This document shows, piece after piece, positions 31,506 to 40,030 of a DNA stretch of 64,000 nt. Each line of letters starts with the position of its first letter. The stretch's first letter is position 1. The notes below the pieces were generated by a model, which was not told the origin of the DNA, ran no database searches, and was given only the letters and a program-made list of their open reading frames with translations. A program made the translations under genes and the position numbers. The stretch is taken from the NCBI GenBank assembly GCA_036365515.1, contig CM070874.1, positions 45,321,083 through 45,385,082 on the forward strand, written 5' to 3'. The DNA is from Torymus aiolomorphi. Its lineage: Eukaryota > Arthropoda > Insecta > Hymenoptera > Torymidae.

Positions 31506-32275
31506 TTAGGCGGTGCGCTTTTGGTGTATTCTCTTACACACCCTATTGATGCGGGCTTTTATAATGGCAAAAACGATAAGGCTGTGGCCAGGCATCGCGC
31601 TGGACCTAAAATCTGACACTGTAACAAATATCACGATATTTTCTAGTTGTTTGAATCTAAAATTTATACACTCGCGTAATTTTTTCAAGTGCGCAAATGT
31701 CTTTAACTGCATCACAACACTCGGTAAAATGTCGATCTTTCTCTTCTTTTTGGGTGGTTCGTCGTCGTCAGTGGCTGCAGCGGTGGTGGTGGCGGTGGTG
31801 GGGGTGGTGCTGGTGGTGCTGGTGCTGGTGGTGCTGACGGTATCGTCGTCGTGTATTATGCCGTGCGTGAGGCAGGGACTGCGTCCATCGGCGGTATCCC
31901 AGTCCTGGGCCTCGTGTTCGTAGCAGCTCGAGAAGTCAGATGGTGTAATTTCCCGACTATGGTTGACGGATACGGCTTTTGAGCTGTAGCAGAGCATCAA
32001 TGAAATGTCGTGGGCGGGTAGGATGATTTTTCTAGGTGTTCGATTCTCGTTGATCAGATATTCTTGAATGGTGACAAAATGTTCCGTGAATTTTCCCAGC
32101 TAGGTTTGTCCATAGTGACGTATTTGTGAGGTGAAACGCCGCCGCCAAATTGAATAACAGGGCGAAACTGTTTGCCGAAGTATTGTAAGCCGAGATAGAA
32201 AAACTTTGAGTGCGATTTATTGAGAGCGTAGCACGTGCTGAATAGCAGCGTGTGCGGAATATTCTCTTGATTCAT
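31506..32275 (-). pseudogene. Nuclear-signal Polinton protein, frameshifted, ~250 codons
   Basis: Two overlapping frames form one gene: 32275 to about 32100 (starting MNQENIPHTLLFSTCYAL) and about 32100 to 31506. A single-base length change in an A-run near 32094-32100 separates them. The second part has an acidic Thr-repeat linker (TTSTTPTTATTTAAATDDDE), a classical nuclear localisation signal PPKKKRKI, then a Leu-rich basic C-terminus. The first part (LQYFGKQFRPVIQFGGGV) is beta-rich. I do not recognise the family; a DNA-binding regulator is possible. An initiator TCAGT lies at 32314 with only a weak TATA-like box. Confidence 0.55.
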
Positions 32276-32611
32276 TTTAACACTTTTTACGCGCACTTTT
32301 AATAAAAAAATACTGACGGCAACGCCCGAGATGATGTGTTTTTTTAGATAGTGTACAGTGCGGTTCGTGCTTTCTTTTTAAGAAAATACTGCTCGGCGGT
32401 AGAGATGTCGTGCTTTCGGCTGCTGCGCTTCTACTATATTATCCCGCTCGCGATGCCCTATGGTTCTCTATACGCGTACGAGCGCGTACCTCCCTCCTTT
32501 GCGCAGTGGGTGGCGGTGGTGGTGGTGGTAAGCATTTATCCAATGACAGATCGCGACGTATACATGCTGTTGGAGCGTGGTGGTGGTGGGGAAAGACCTT
32601 GTGCGAAAAAT

Positions 32612-32925
32612 TATTCTCAAAGAGAAAGATATCTTTGTTTTGAAAATATTTATCGATAAGCGCGAATTTAACGGTGCCTTTGATAAATCGATACATATCG
32701 TAGTTCAAGAGGTATTTTATTACGCGTGAGTTCATCGGTAACACCGGAAATGTACAAGAGAGAAACACGATCTATTCTCAAAGAGAAAGATATCTTTGTT
32801 TTGAAAATATTTATCGATAAGCGAGATTTTAACGTTGCCTTTGATAAATCGATGCATATCGTAGTTCAAGAGGTATTTTATTACGCTTGAGTATTCGGTA
32901 ACAGCGGAAATGAGGTCATCAATTT
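32612..32925. repeat. ~160-bp tandem duplication
   Basis: Landmarks TATTCTCAAAGAGAAAGATA and GTAGTTCAAGAGGTATTTTA occur at about 32613/32773 and 32700/32860. On the minus strand each unit reads RFIKG.VK..LIDKYFQNKD in an open frame (32932-32732 is the better copy). Whether it codes is uncertain. Confidence 0.75.
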
Positions 32926-33043
32926 TAGTCACGTACGTGTAGATAAGTTTTGTTCAAGAGAGAGCGGCGCGGGCGGCGGGCGGCGCGCGCGCGGGGACTA
33001 GCATCTTACCGCGTCGACAAGCTGGACGACCGCGGGGATGAGC

Positions 33044-33943
33044 TGATTCGCGCGGAGATGAGCGTATCATCGCGGTGGTCAGCTGATTTCCGCGGTCATT
33101 AGCATATACCGACCCGCGTGTAAGTATATTTACCGCGTTGATGAGCGGACTTTCGCGGGCATTAGCCTACCGTCGCTGGTAAGATATTTACCGCGCGTTT
33201 ATTTTTTCGACGACCTGCAGGTTTGATGTGGCTCTAAATCAGTAAATGTATTTCGGCTATAGCATGCTATCGCATCTCTTCGTTGTTCCGATATTCGTAG
33301 TTGCCTTATCGCTATTAATTCTAAGAACTCCAGAGTATTTCAATTGTGTTCTCATGGCACGGAAAATACTCGCACGAGAAGGCACGTTTCAACCTGCACA
33401 GCATGCGATAACGTCGCCCGTGTCGGGGTTACTGGCAAGAGTGAAATACTCTTCGTCTTGCCTCCTTTGTATGAGTCACTTCAATAATTATTATATCTAG
33501 GGTTTCCATCGACGCCGCCACTCTTATCGTTTGTATATTCAGTTAACCAAAACAGTATTTTGATTTAGCGGGTAAAATTACATGAAATACTATTAAGTTT
33601 TGTGAGTCGTTGTCAGGAAACGATTGCCATGAGAACACAATTGAAATACTCTGGAGTTCTTAGAATTAATAGCGATAAGGCAACTACGAATATCGGAACA
33701 ACGAAGAGATGCGATAGCATGCTATAGCCGAAATACATTTACTGATTTAGAGCCACATCAAACCTGCAGGTCACGTCGAAAAAAATAAACGCGCGGTAAA
33801 TATCTTACCAGCGACGGTAGGCTAATGCCCGCGAAAGTCCGCTCATCAACGCGGTAAATATACTTACACGCGGGTCGGTATATGCTAATGACCGCGGAAA
33901 TCAGCTGACCACCGCGATGATACGCTCATCTCCGCGCGAATCA
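33044..33943. mobile_element. Foldback element inserted in the Polinton
   Basis: Arms 33044-33358 and 33628-33943 are inverted copies (TGATTCGCGCGGAGATGAGC at the outer left, complement at the outer right). Subterminal ~25-30-bp units with CCGCGG/ATGAGC or ACCGCG cores recur in both arms. About 270 bp lies between the arms. No coding capacity. Confidence 0.75.
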
Positions 33944-34006
33944 TGTAACATGTGGTTGTGTGGGTATGCGCCCAATCTCGAAAGCACGCATCATGCTTCA
34001 ACGCGA

Positions 34007-34143
34007 TGCAGCAGCAACACCAACAGCCGCAGCACCAGCAAGAACCCGAGGTGAATAAAAATGCACAAGTAGGAGGTGACTTTGAGTATCACAGACTATA
34101 CTCAGTAAACGAGGTAGAAGAAGTAGAATATATACTACCGTAA
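34007..34143 (+). CDS. Possible remnant Gln-rich ORF
   Basis: A short frame MQQQHQQPQHQQEPEVNKNA ending VEEVEYILP, adjacent to the foldback insertion. It could be the 3' end of a gene that the insertion interrupted. No homology recognised. Confidence 0.25.
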
Positions 34144-34282
34144 AATGTAGAATGTAATAGTAGAATGTATATTACCGTATAAAGTTTTTAATGTAAAATT
34201 AATACTATACTTTCGCAATATAATTGAAAACGGAGCGTATTTTTATTTTATTACCTTTTTAAATTTTGCATTTTTTAAATAA

Positions 34283-34311
34283 TATATATTTGCAGTCGTT
34301 AGAGACTTTCA
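34283..34311 (+). promoter_or_regulatory. TATA-initiator of right TIR microgene
   Basis: TATATATT at 34283-34290 (outside the repeat) and TCATTC with A at 34311 inside it; spacing 28 nt, slightly short. Confidence 0.45.
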
Positions 34312-35024
34312 TTCCCTCATAATGGGTCAAACCGTTGCTCCCGAGCAACAGCGACTCATACAAAACGATTCAAAACAGTCGCAGTGGAAAAAATATTCAG
34401 AAAAAATTTCCACAAACACGTATTCTTTGCCCGAGCAAAAGGGTTATAAAAAGTTTTAAATGGTTGCATAATAGTTTTTAATGGTTATAGTAGATAAGAA
34501 CCGCTGGCCGAGAGCAGCAGGCTGACAAGCAGCAGGCCGCCGACCGCTGGCCGCCCGCCGCCGACCGATGCCTGTTTGCAGTAGCAGGCTGGCCGCTCGC
34601 CGCTCGCCGCTGACCGCCCGCCGCTGCGCAGCCGATGTGCGCAGTCGTCTGGTCGCGGGCTGTCACCCGCCGACAGCAAGGTGCCCGCATGTTATGGGTT
34701 ATTGTCACCTCCGTACAATTGCGGGTGGCCCAAAAACCCTAGGCGGGTTCTGGATCAACAAGTCACGACTTGTTATGGGTTATTGGTGCCCCGTACAATT
34801 GCGGGTGATCCAGAAAACCCTATGCTGGTTCTGCATCAAACAGGTCGTGAAATGGTGGGAGGGGGAGAGGGGAGGAGAGGGGATCCCAAAAAAGCTATGC
34901 TGGTTCTGTATCACCACGCCCTGAAATGGTGGGAGGGGGGAGAGGGGAGGAGAGGGGATCCCAAAAAAGCTATGCTGGTTCTGCATCAAACAGGTTGATG
35001 CAGAACCAGCATAGCTTATCTACT
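34291..35024. repeat. Polinton terminal inverted repeat, right (734 bp)
   Basis: Inverted copy of 17315-18060; the 12-bp length difference is the indel in the microgene. Ends ...AGCTTATCTACT before the AAAATG duplication. Confidence 0.93.
34322..34459 (+). CDS. TIR microgene, 45-aa protein starting MGQTVAPEQQ
   Basis: Right-repeat counterpart of the left microgene, again reading outward. It lacks four residues (SSST) of the left copy because of a 12-bp in-frame indel, so the Ser/Thr favoured at position 6 for myristoylation is replaced by Ala. The leader is only ~11 nt from the initiator A. The rest is identical by eye. Function unknown. Confidence 0.45.
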   Translation: MGQTVAPEQQRLIQNDSKQSQWKKYSEKISTNTYSLPEQKGYKKF

Positions 35025-35030
35025 AAAATG
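35025..35030. repeat. Polinton target-site duplication, right copy
   Basis: AAAATG, identical to 17309-17314. Confidence 0.92.
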
Positions 35031-35500
35031 TTTTGTCAAATTGATTAAGTATTTCATTGATCTTAATAATCTGTTAGTTCATCCAATGAATCATTTAGTC
35101 AATTTCATAAAATATTTTGTTGCACCAGAAAAATATTTTGTAATTTCAAGAAAATTTATAGTCAAATTGATTAGGTATTTCATTGTTCTTAATAAACCGT
35201 TAGTTGATGGAATGAATTATTTAGTCAATTTCATAAAATATTTTGTTGCTCCAGATAAATGTTTTGTAATTTGAATAAAATATTTTATCAAATTGATTAA
35301 GTATTTCGTTGTTCTTAATAACTAATTAGTTTGTGCAATGAATCTTTTAGTCAATTTTATAAACTATTTTGTTGCTTTAATTAAATATTTAGTCATTTCA
35401 ATACAATATTTTATAGAATTCATTTAATATTTTATCAATCTAAATAACCTGTTAGTTGATACAATGAATCGTTTAGTTAACTTCATAAAATATTTCTTTA
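35025..35500. repeat. ~125-bp degenerate tandem repeat, right of the Polinton
   Basis: Units with GTCAAATTGATTAAGTATTT and CATAAAATATTTTGTTGC recur at about 35035, 35160 and 35283. It continues the array at 17040-17314. Confidence 0.75.
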
Positions 35501-35659
35501 TTTTTAGTAAATATTAGTTCATGTAACTAAATATTTTGTTATTTTAAATAACTAAATTAGCGGATTCAATATAATATTTAATTAGCAGGCTCTAATGAAA
35601 TCATGTAGTTGTTTCAACTAAATATTTACTTGAAACTACCAATATTTTTTTTCAGTGTG

Positions 35660-36223
35660 GATTTCCATCTAGAGTTACAGTCTTCTAACATGTCAGATAT
35701 GGACACTAAATTTAGTTATGAACAAAACGCTATAACATACTTTTCTGGTTACGTGGCGCGTAAATCATTAGAAAAAAGTCATTGTCTGACATGCGAAAAA
35801 GATTTAATGAAAGATTCATCAGAATCTGGAACCAGTAATGAAACATACGTCAACTTGAGAGAGTACCCTCATTCTGATCCAGAAGTTCCATCAGTAATGT
35901 TCTTAATCAGACCAACGGAACAGTTTGCAAAAGTATTTAATTGTCAATTAGAAGCCTTTGACAAAATTTATTTAAAATTTTGGCATGAGCATGATCTTTT
36001 ACTTAAGTTAGCTGAAAACGTAGAAGCGTACATTCGTAAACAGTTCCCTGATTGGTTTGATCAAGAGAATGTCTGTTATGAGCACAGAATACAAATGCTT
36101 AAATTTCTTTTGTTAGTTAAAATTTATGCGAAAACTAGGGAACGTAACAATAATAGGAAAACTGCGTCTAAAAGACCGATTGCGACAAAATGTAGAAAGC
36201 TGAAGATTGTTCAAAATGTATAA
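35660..36223 (+). pseudogene. P-element-type transposase, C-terminal part
   Basis: Continues the transposase frame cut at 13842. It encodes AITYFSGYVARKSLEKSHCLTC, the C-terminal Gly-Tyr/Cys motif of the P/THAP9 family, a helical LRPTEQFAKVF-like block and a basic end, stopping at 36221-36223. This 188-codon piece is open. The apparent acceptor TTTTTTTTCAG just upstream belongs to the inserted element's terminal repeat. Confidence 0.8.
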
Positions 36224-36697
36224 ATTTGGTAGTAACATTTTTTTGTAAATTATTGGAAAAAAATTGCTAAAACTTATAACTTCACTTGTTTAAAAAATAT
36301 TTTACGTGAATTTTTTAATTATTAAATCTAGAGCGTGCTTTTTCTAATGATAGTAAGTTCCCGTTTTTGAATAATAATAATAATAACATTGTAATATATG
36401 TTCTGATGTAAATACGTTGATCCTGTTCTAAATTATTAATATTTTGCGACTCAATTTTCCGTATTGTTTTGTAATTATAATGTATAAAGTTTGTAAATAA
36501 TATAATTGTTATCCTTTTCAGGATACTTTTCAGGTATATTATACTATACAAATGATTAGAAAATAATATTATCAAGGTAAAATAGAATATTATAAGAAAA
36601 AAAAAATAATTTAGCATTCCTGTAGCTAATAAGGTATTATCGTTTTCAGATAATGTTATTTTCAGATGGGGGGTGGTATTGGGTGCCTTCCCGTTGG
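36224..36697. other. AT-rich flank after the transposase
   Basis: AT-rich; presumably the P-like element's 3' end lies here, but no terminal repeat is recognisable. No gene seen. Confidence 0.35.
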
Positions 36698-37221
36698 TGC
36701 CCCCTACTGAAAAATCTCAGATGAGATCTCAGGTGAGTTCTCAGGTGAGATCTCATCTTATTTCTTGTCTCAATTTCTCACCTGAGATTCTGCTCCACGT
36801 GCTACGGAAAACCTACGTAAATAAAAAATCAGGTTCTTCAATATTGGAAATTTTTCAATTTTTACAAATTTGGTAAATGAGATCTCACCTCAGATCTCAC
36901 CTGAGATCTCACCTGAGATCTCACATAAATTCTCAGATTCAGATTTCGGGTGAGATCTGAGGTGAGATCTCATGTACCAAATTTGTAAAAATTGAAAAAT
37001 TGTGTAAAATCATTCTAAATATGCATTTTTGAGTTCATCTAGGGGGTAAAACATCCTAACAGGCGATTTCCAATACTGAAGAACCTGATTTTCTATTTAC
37101 GTAGGTTTTCTGTAGCATCTGGAGCAGAATCTCAGGTGAGAAATTGAGACAAGAAATAAGATGAGATCTCACCTGAGAAGTCACCTGAGATCTCATCTGA
37201 GATTTTTCAGTAAGGCCCCCC
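36698..37221. mobile_element. Foldback MITE with GAGATCTCACCT repeats
   Basis: Outer ends CCCCTACTGAAAAATCTCAG and its complement. Both arms carry multiple TGAGATCTCACCTGAGATCT palindromes and share the segment around TTTACGTAGGTTTTC. No ORF. Confidence 0.8.
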
Positions 37222-37449
37222 GAAAACAAAATGACTTATTGTAATTGATAAATGCAATACAATAAGTTCCTTTGGCCAAACAACCAATGAATTATTTTTA
37301 AAATCATTCTGCTGAATGTAAAATGTTAATGAAATTTATCATTTATTTTATATAAAAATCTTTTTACATTTAAAATCTGATTTGTGAAAAGACAGATAAA
37401 CAGAGCAACTAAAAATAAAATGTAATTGGACTAATCTAATATTCTGATC

Positions 37450-38230
37450 GAGATAATATAATGCCCGGGGTTGTAAATTATACCACTATTAATTCAAAAT
37501 TGAAATTTTAATCATTAATAAAACCCCGGGTTTAATTAGTAATAAAAATTTCAATTGTTAAATAAGCCGTTAATTAAGTTCATATCGGTTAATTAATAAT
37601 TAAAATTTCAATCGTTAATTAAGGCAGCGTTTAATTAAGAATTCATTTTAATCGTTTAATGGATTTTGAAGTCGAATGCGATATCCCCAAGCAGTAATTG
37701 TAAAGTCCTTGTAAAGAATCACGGCCGAAAACACGAATTTACGTCTATGTGTCACGATCGTCGAGTAAAAAAAAAAGCTAAAAATGCAATTCATTTAATC
37801 AGTTAAACTAAACATACATTTTAAATATTTTCTTACGTTATCTTTGATTGATTGTAACTTCCTGAAAAATCAAAATTTTGTAACGAATCAGGGCTTAAAT
37901 TTTAGCTTTTACTGTCTACTTTTAGAGATTTGTTTCACCGTTTTCGTATCTTAAATAATTGAATTTAGGACTACGCTTTTACTGCAGAATCAGGCCCGAA
38001 GAAACTTAATTAAATACTGGTTTAATAAACGATTCAAACTTTAATTCTTAATTAGACGCTCGTTTAATTAATGATTGAAATTTTAATTCTGAATTGAACG
38101 CAGGTATAGTTAACGATTGAATTTTTAGTTATTAATTGAACTGGCGTTTAATAACGATTGAAATTTTAATTTTAAATTAAACTGAGTAATTAATTGAAAT
38201 TTCAACTAATATTATTCATTAGCTTTTAAT
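37450..38230. repeat. AT-rich repeat cluster with TTAATTAAT units
   Basis: Units like TTAATTAATGATTGAAATTT recur about every 45 bp at 37480-37670 and in reversed sense at 38000-38220, with CCCGGGG/CCCCGGG near the left. Probably the ends of one non-autonomous element with a ~300-bp centre. Confidence 0.5.
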
Positions 38231-39324
38231 GCAGCTGGATTGATTATTTCTCTACTAAAATATCGCTTTGAAAATAAGAAACGCAGCTTCAAAAAATATT
38301 GAATGGTTCGCACGATATTATTTAAGAGATTATTGGAATTTTCTAAATTGTTTGCAACCATTTTGAGAAGTACGAAAATGTCAATATAAGAGATTTTTCG
38401 AAAGAATGTTAAAAAGTTTGCCTTCTCTTATATGATTAACGCCATTTAATAACTTTTTACATTTAAATATTTTGAAGAATGTATATGGAAAAGTCAGAAG
38501 TCTTGGCGATTACTTATATTTTAAATAGATTAAAAAATAGAGTATGAAAAACCGAGTAAATGACGAAATCGCTGTAAAAACATGTAGATAATTATTTATT
38601 TTACAGAAGAGTTGTTATATTGAATAAAATATGATTTTTTCGAATTATTAAATTTCAACTCTACTAGAGTAAAAAATGTGTATAATATAATACCATTTTT
38701 TTATGTTATACACTATTATTGATTATAATTCAGAGGAAAATGGTGTTTTCATTAAGTTCCAAATGTGAATGCAAATCTTATGCAGGATTATCTTTGAGGC
38801 TTAAATAAAACAATTTGAAGCACAAGCACATTTTTTGAGAATAGCCTTTATGCATTTTCGGCCGATTAAAAATGCTTTTTATATTATATGCTTACTTGTT
38901 GATTACCACTTAATAAATAATATTAATAAAAACTTACTTTTAGAACAAATAACGTATGTTTTATAGGGATTAGAGAATGGAAATGAGAATATAATATGTA
39001 TTTCTGAAATTGAACTTGATTGGTCAACGATACTTTTTTATCCTGCTTAATCCTTAAAAAAGTTTATCTTGACCGTGATTGATTACATTTTACATATAAA
39101 TTGGATAGGGATATTATTGCAAAAAATAAATATAACGATATTTTTAATGAGTTTACTCTTGGTGAATTAATTTATTCAGAATATAAAATTTTCTTTAAAA
39201 TATAAATTAAAACATCAATTCTACTAGAGAATGATAATTAAATGATAAAAAGGTGAAAATTCTGTATGTTGTGTTACAATAATGTAATGAAAAAAATTTA
39301 TGCACGAGAAAAAAAAAATATATT
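38231..39324. other. AT-rich stretch, nothing recognised
   Basis: About 1.1 kb without a convincing ORF, RNA or repeat structure. Confidence 0.4.
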
Positions 39325-39406
39325 GAGTCGGGATTGAACGTGGATCCAAAAGATTACGGCAAAACTAGCCGCACGCCTTAGCCACCACGGCTACCGCTAC
39401 GACGTC
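39325..39406 (-). other. tRNA-like sequence (degenerate)
   Basis: Read on the minus strand: A-box-like TAGCCGTGGTGGCTAAGGCG, a 5-bp anticodon-like stem (GCGGC/GCCGT), B-box-like CGTTCAATCC and then a T run that could end Pol III transcription. The T stem does not pair and the base before the anticodon is not U, so it is a tRNA pseudogene or SINE head. Confidence 0.4.
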
Positions 39407-39489
39407 AATGTCTAACACTGAAATCGTTTATGTTCATCTTGAGTCAATTCAATTTAAGTTTTACAGTTTAAAGTTTATAATTTCATTAA

Positions 39490-40010
39490 TTTGTGTGTAT
39501 ACAATATACAAATGCACGACCGAGCGGGGGTTGTCAGGCCGCTCGGCCGAAGTGGGATTGTTGCGGGAGAAGTAAATAGACGGCGAGCGTGGGGCGCGCC
39601 GCTGGGTCGCTCGTGTATACGCATGACCGGTGCACGCGCACTGAGCCGCCGAGCCGTCGTCTCCCGCTTGCCCCGCCCCGCGCCACGTGTACACGTCTCA
39701 ACGACCAATCACGAAATTGTGGACATGCTTCGCTACTTTCGCCGCGAGAGGCAGCAGCGCGCCGCGCGCAGAAGTCTGCCTCACTTTTTTCCGGGGCGCT
39801 GGCAATCTCTCTATTCATCTCTGCTTCTATGCTTCTCACCGGCGAGGGCGGTGAGTTGGTTTCAGAATAAGGACCCTGGGGCCTTTCTACATATGTGTGT
39901 TCTGTGTGTTCCCGACAAAGACAGATAGATCTGTTCCGTTTATGTAAGACAGAGACAGACATAGAGAGAAGTTGTCTAGAACAGACACACATATGTAGAA
40001 AGGGCCCTGT
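39490..40010. other. GC-rich island with terminal inverted repeat at its right
   Basis: 39490-39850 is GC/CpG-rich compared with its surroundings and has overlapping ORFs on both strands, which reflects composition. At 39876-40006 CCTTTCTACATATGTGTGTT and its complement flank a short MITE-like unit. It could be a CpG-rich promoter fragment or a transposon part. Confidence 0.35.
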
Positions 40011-40030
40011 GGTGACAAATCAGAGCTCCT

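Larger units (their letters stand above)
17315..35024. mobile_element. Polinton/Maverick, 17.7 kb, nearly complete
   Basis: The ends start AGTAGATAAGCTATGC and are inverted copies over ~740 bp, flanked by the 6-bp duplication AAAATG. The element carries genes for a double-jelly-roll capsid protein, penton-like protein, adenain-type protease, phospholipase A2-domain protein, packaging ATPase, integrase, protein-primed DNA polymerase B and several conserved unknowns. That set and the terminal structure define Polintons, integrating elements of virus-like ancestry. The polymerase and one further gene carry frame breaks, and a foldback element sits at 33044-33943. The other structural genes are open. 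Confidence 0.96.
13843..35657. mobile_element. CACTG-ended non-autonomous transposon interrupted by the Polinton
   Basis: The left end is CACTGAAAAAAAAGATT and the right end its near complement, with a 2-bp TG flank on each side (13841-13842, 35658-35659). Removing the insert plus one TG leaves the P-type transposase frame open across the junction, which supports these exact borders. Without the Polinton and its target duplication it is about 4.1 kb, filled with AT-rich repeats related to AACTAAATATTTAGTT. CACTR ends with a short target duplication suggest the CMC/EnSpm superfamily (inference); no transposase is present. Confidence 0.75.

Noticed and set aside
13842..35660. A giant intron in the P-type transposase
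   Set aside because: The right end resembles an acceptor (poly-T, CAG), but there is no donor at the left end, and both ends are inverted copies flanked by TG, as expected of a transposon.
39490..39990. Overlapping 77-152-codon ORFs on both strands
   Set aside because: All arise from a short CpG-rich block and none shows a domain or splice support.
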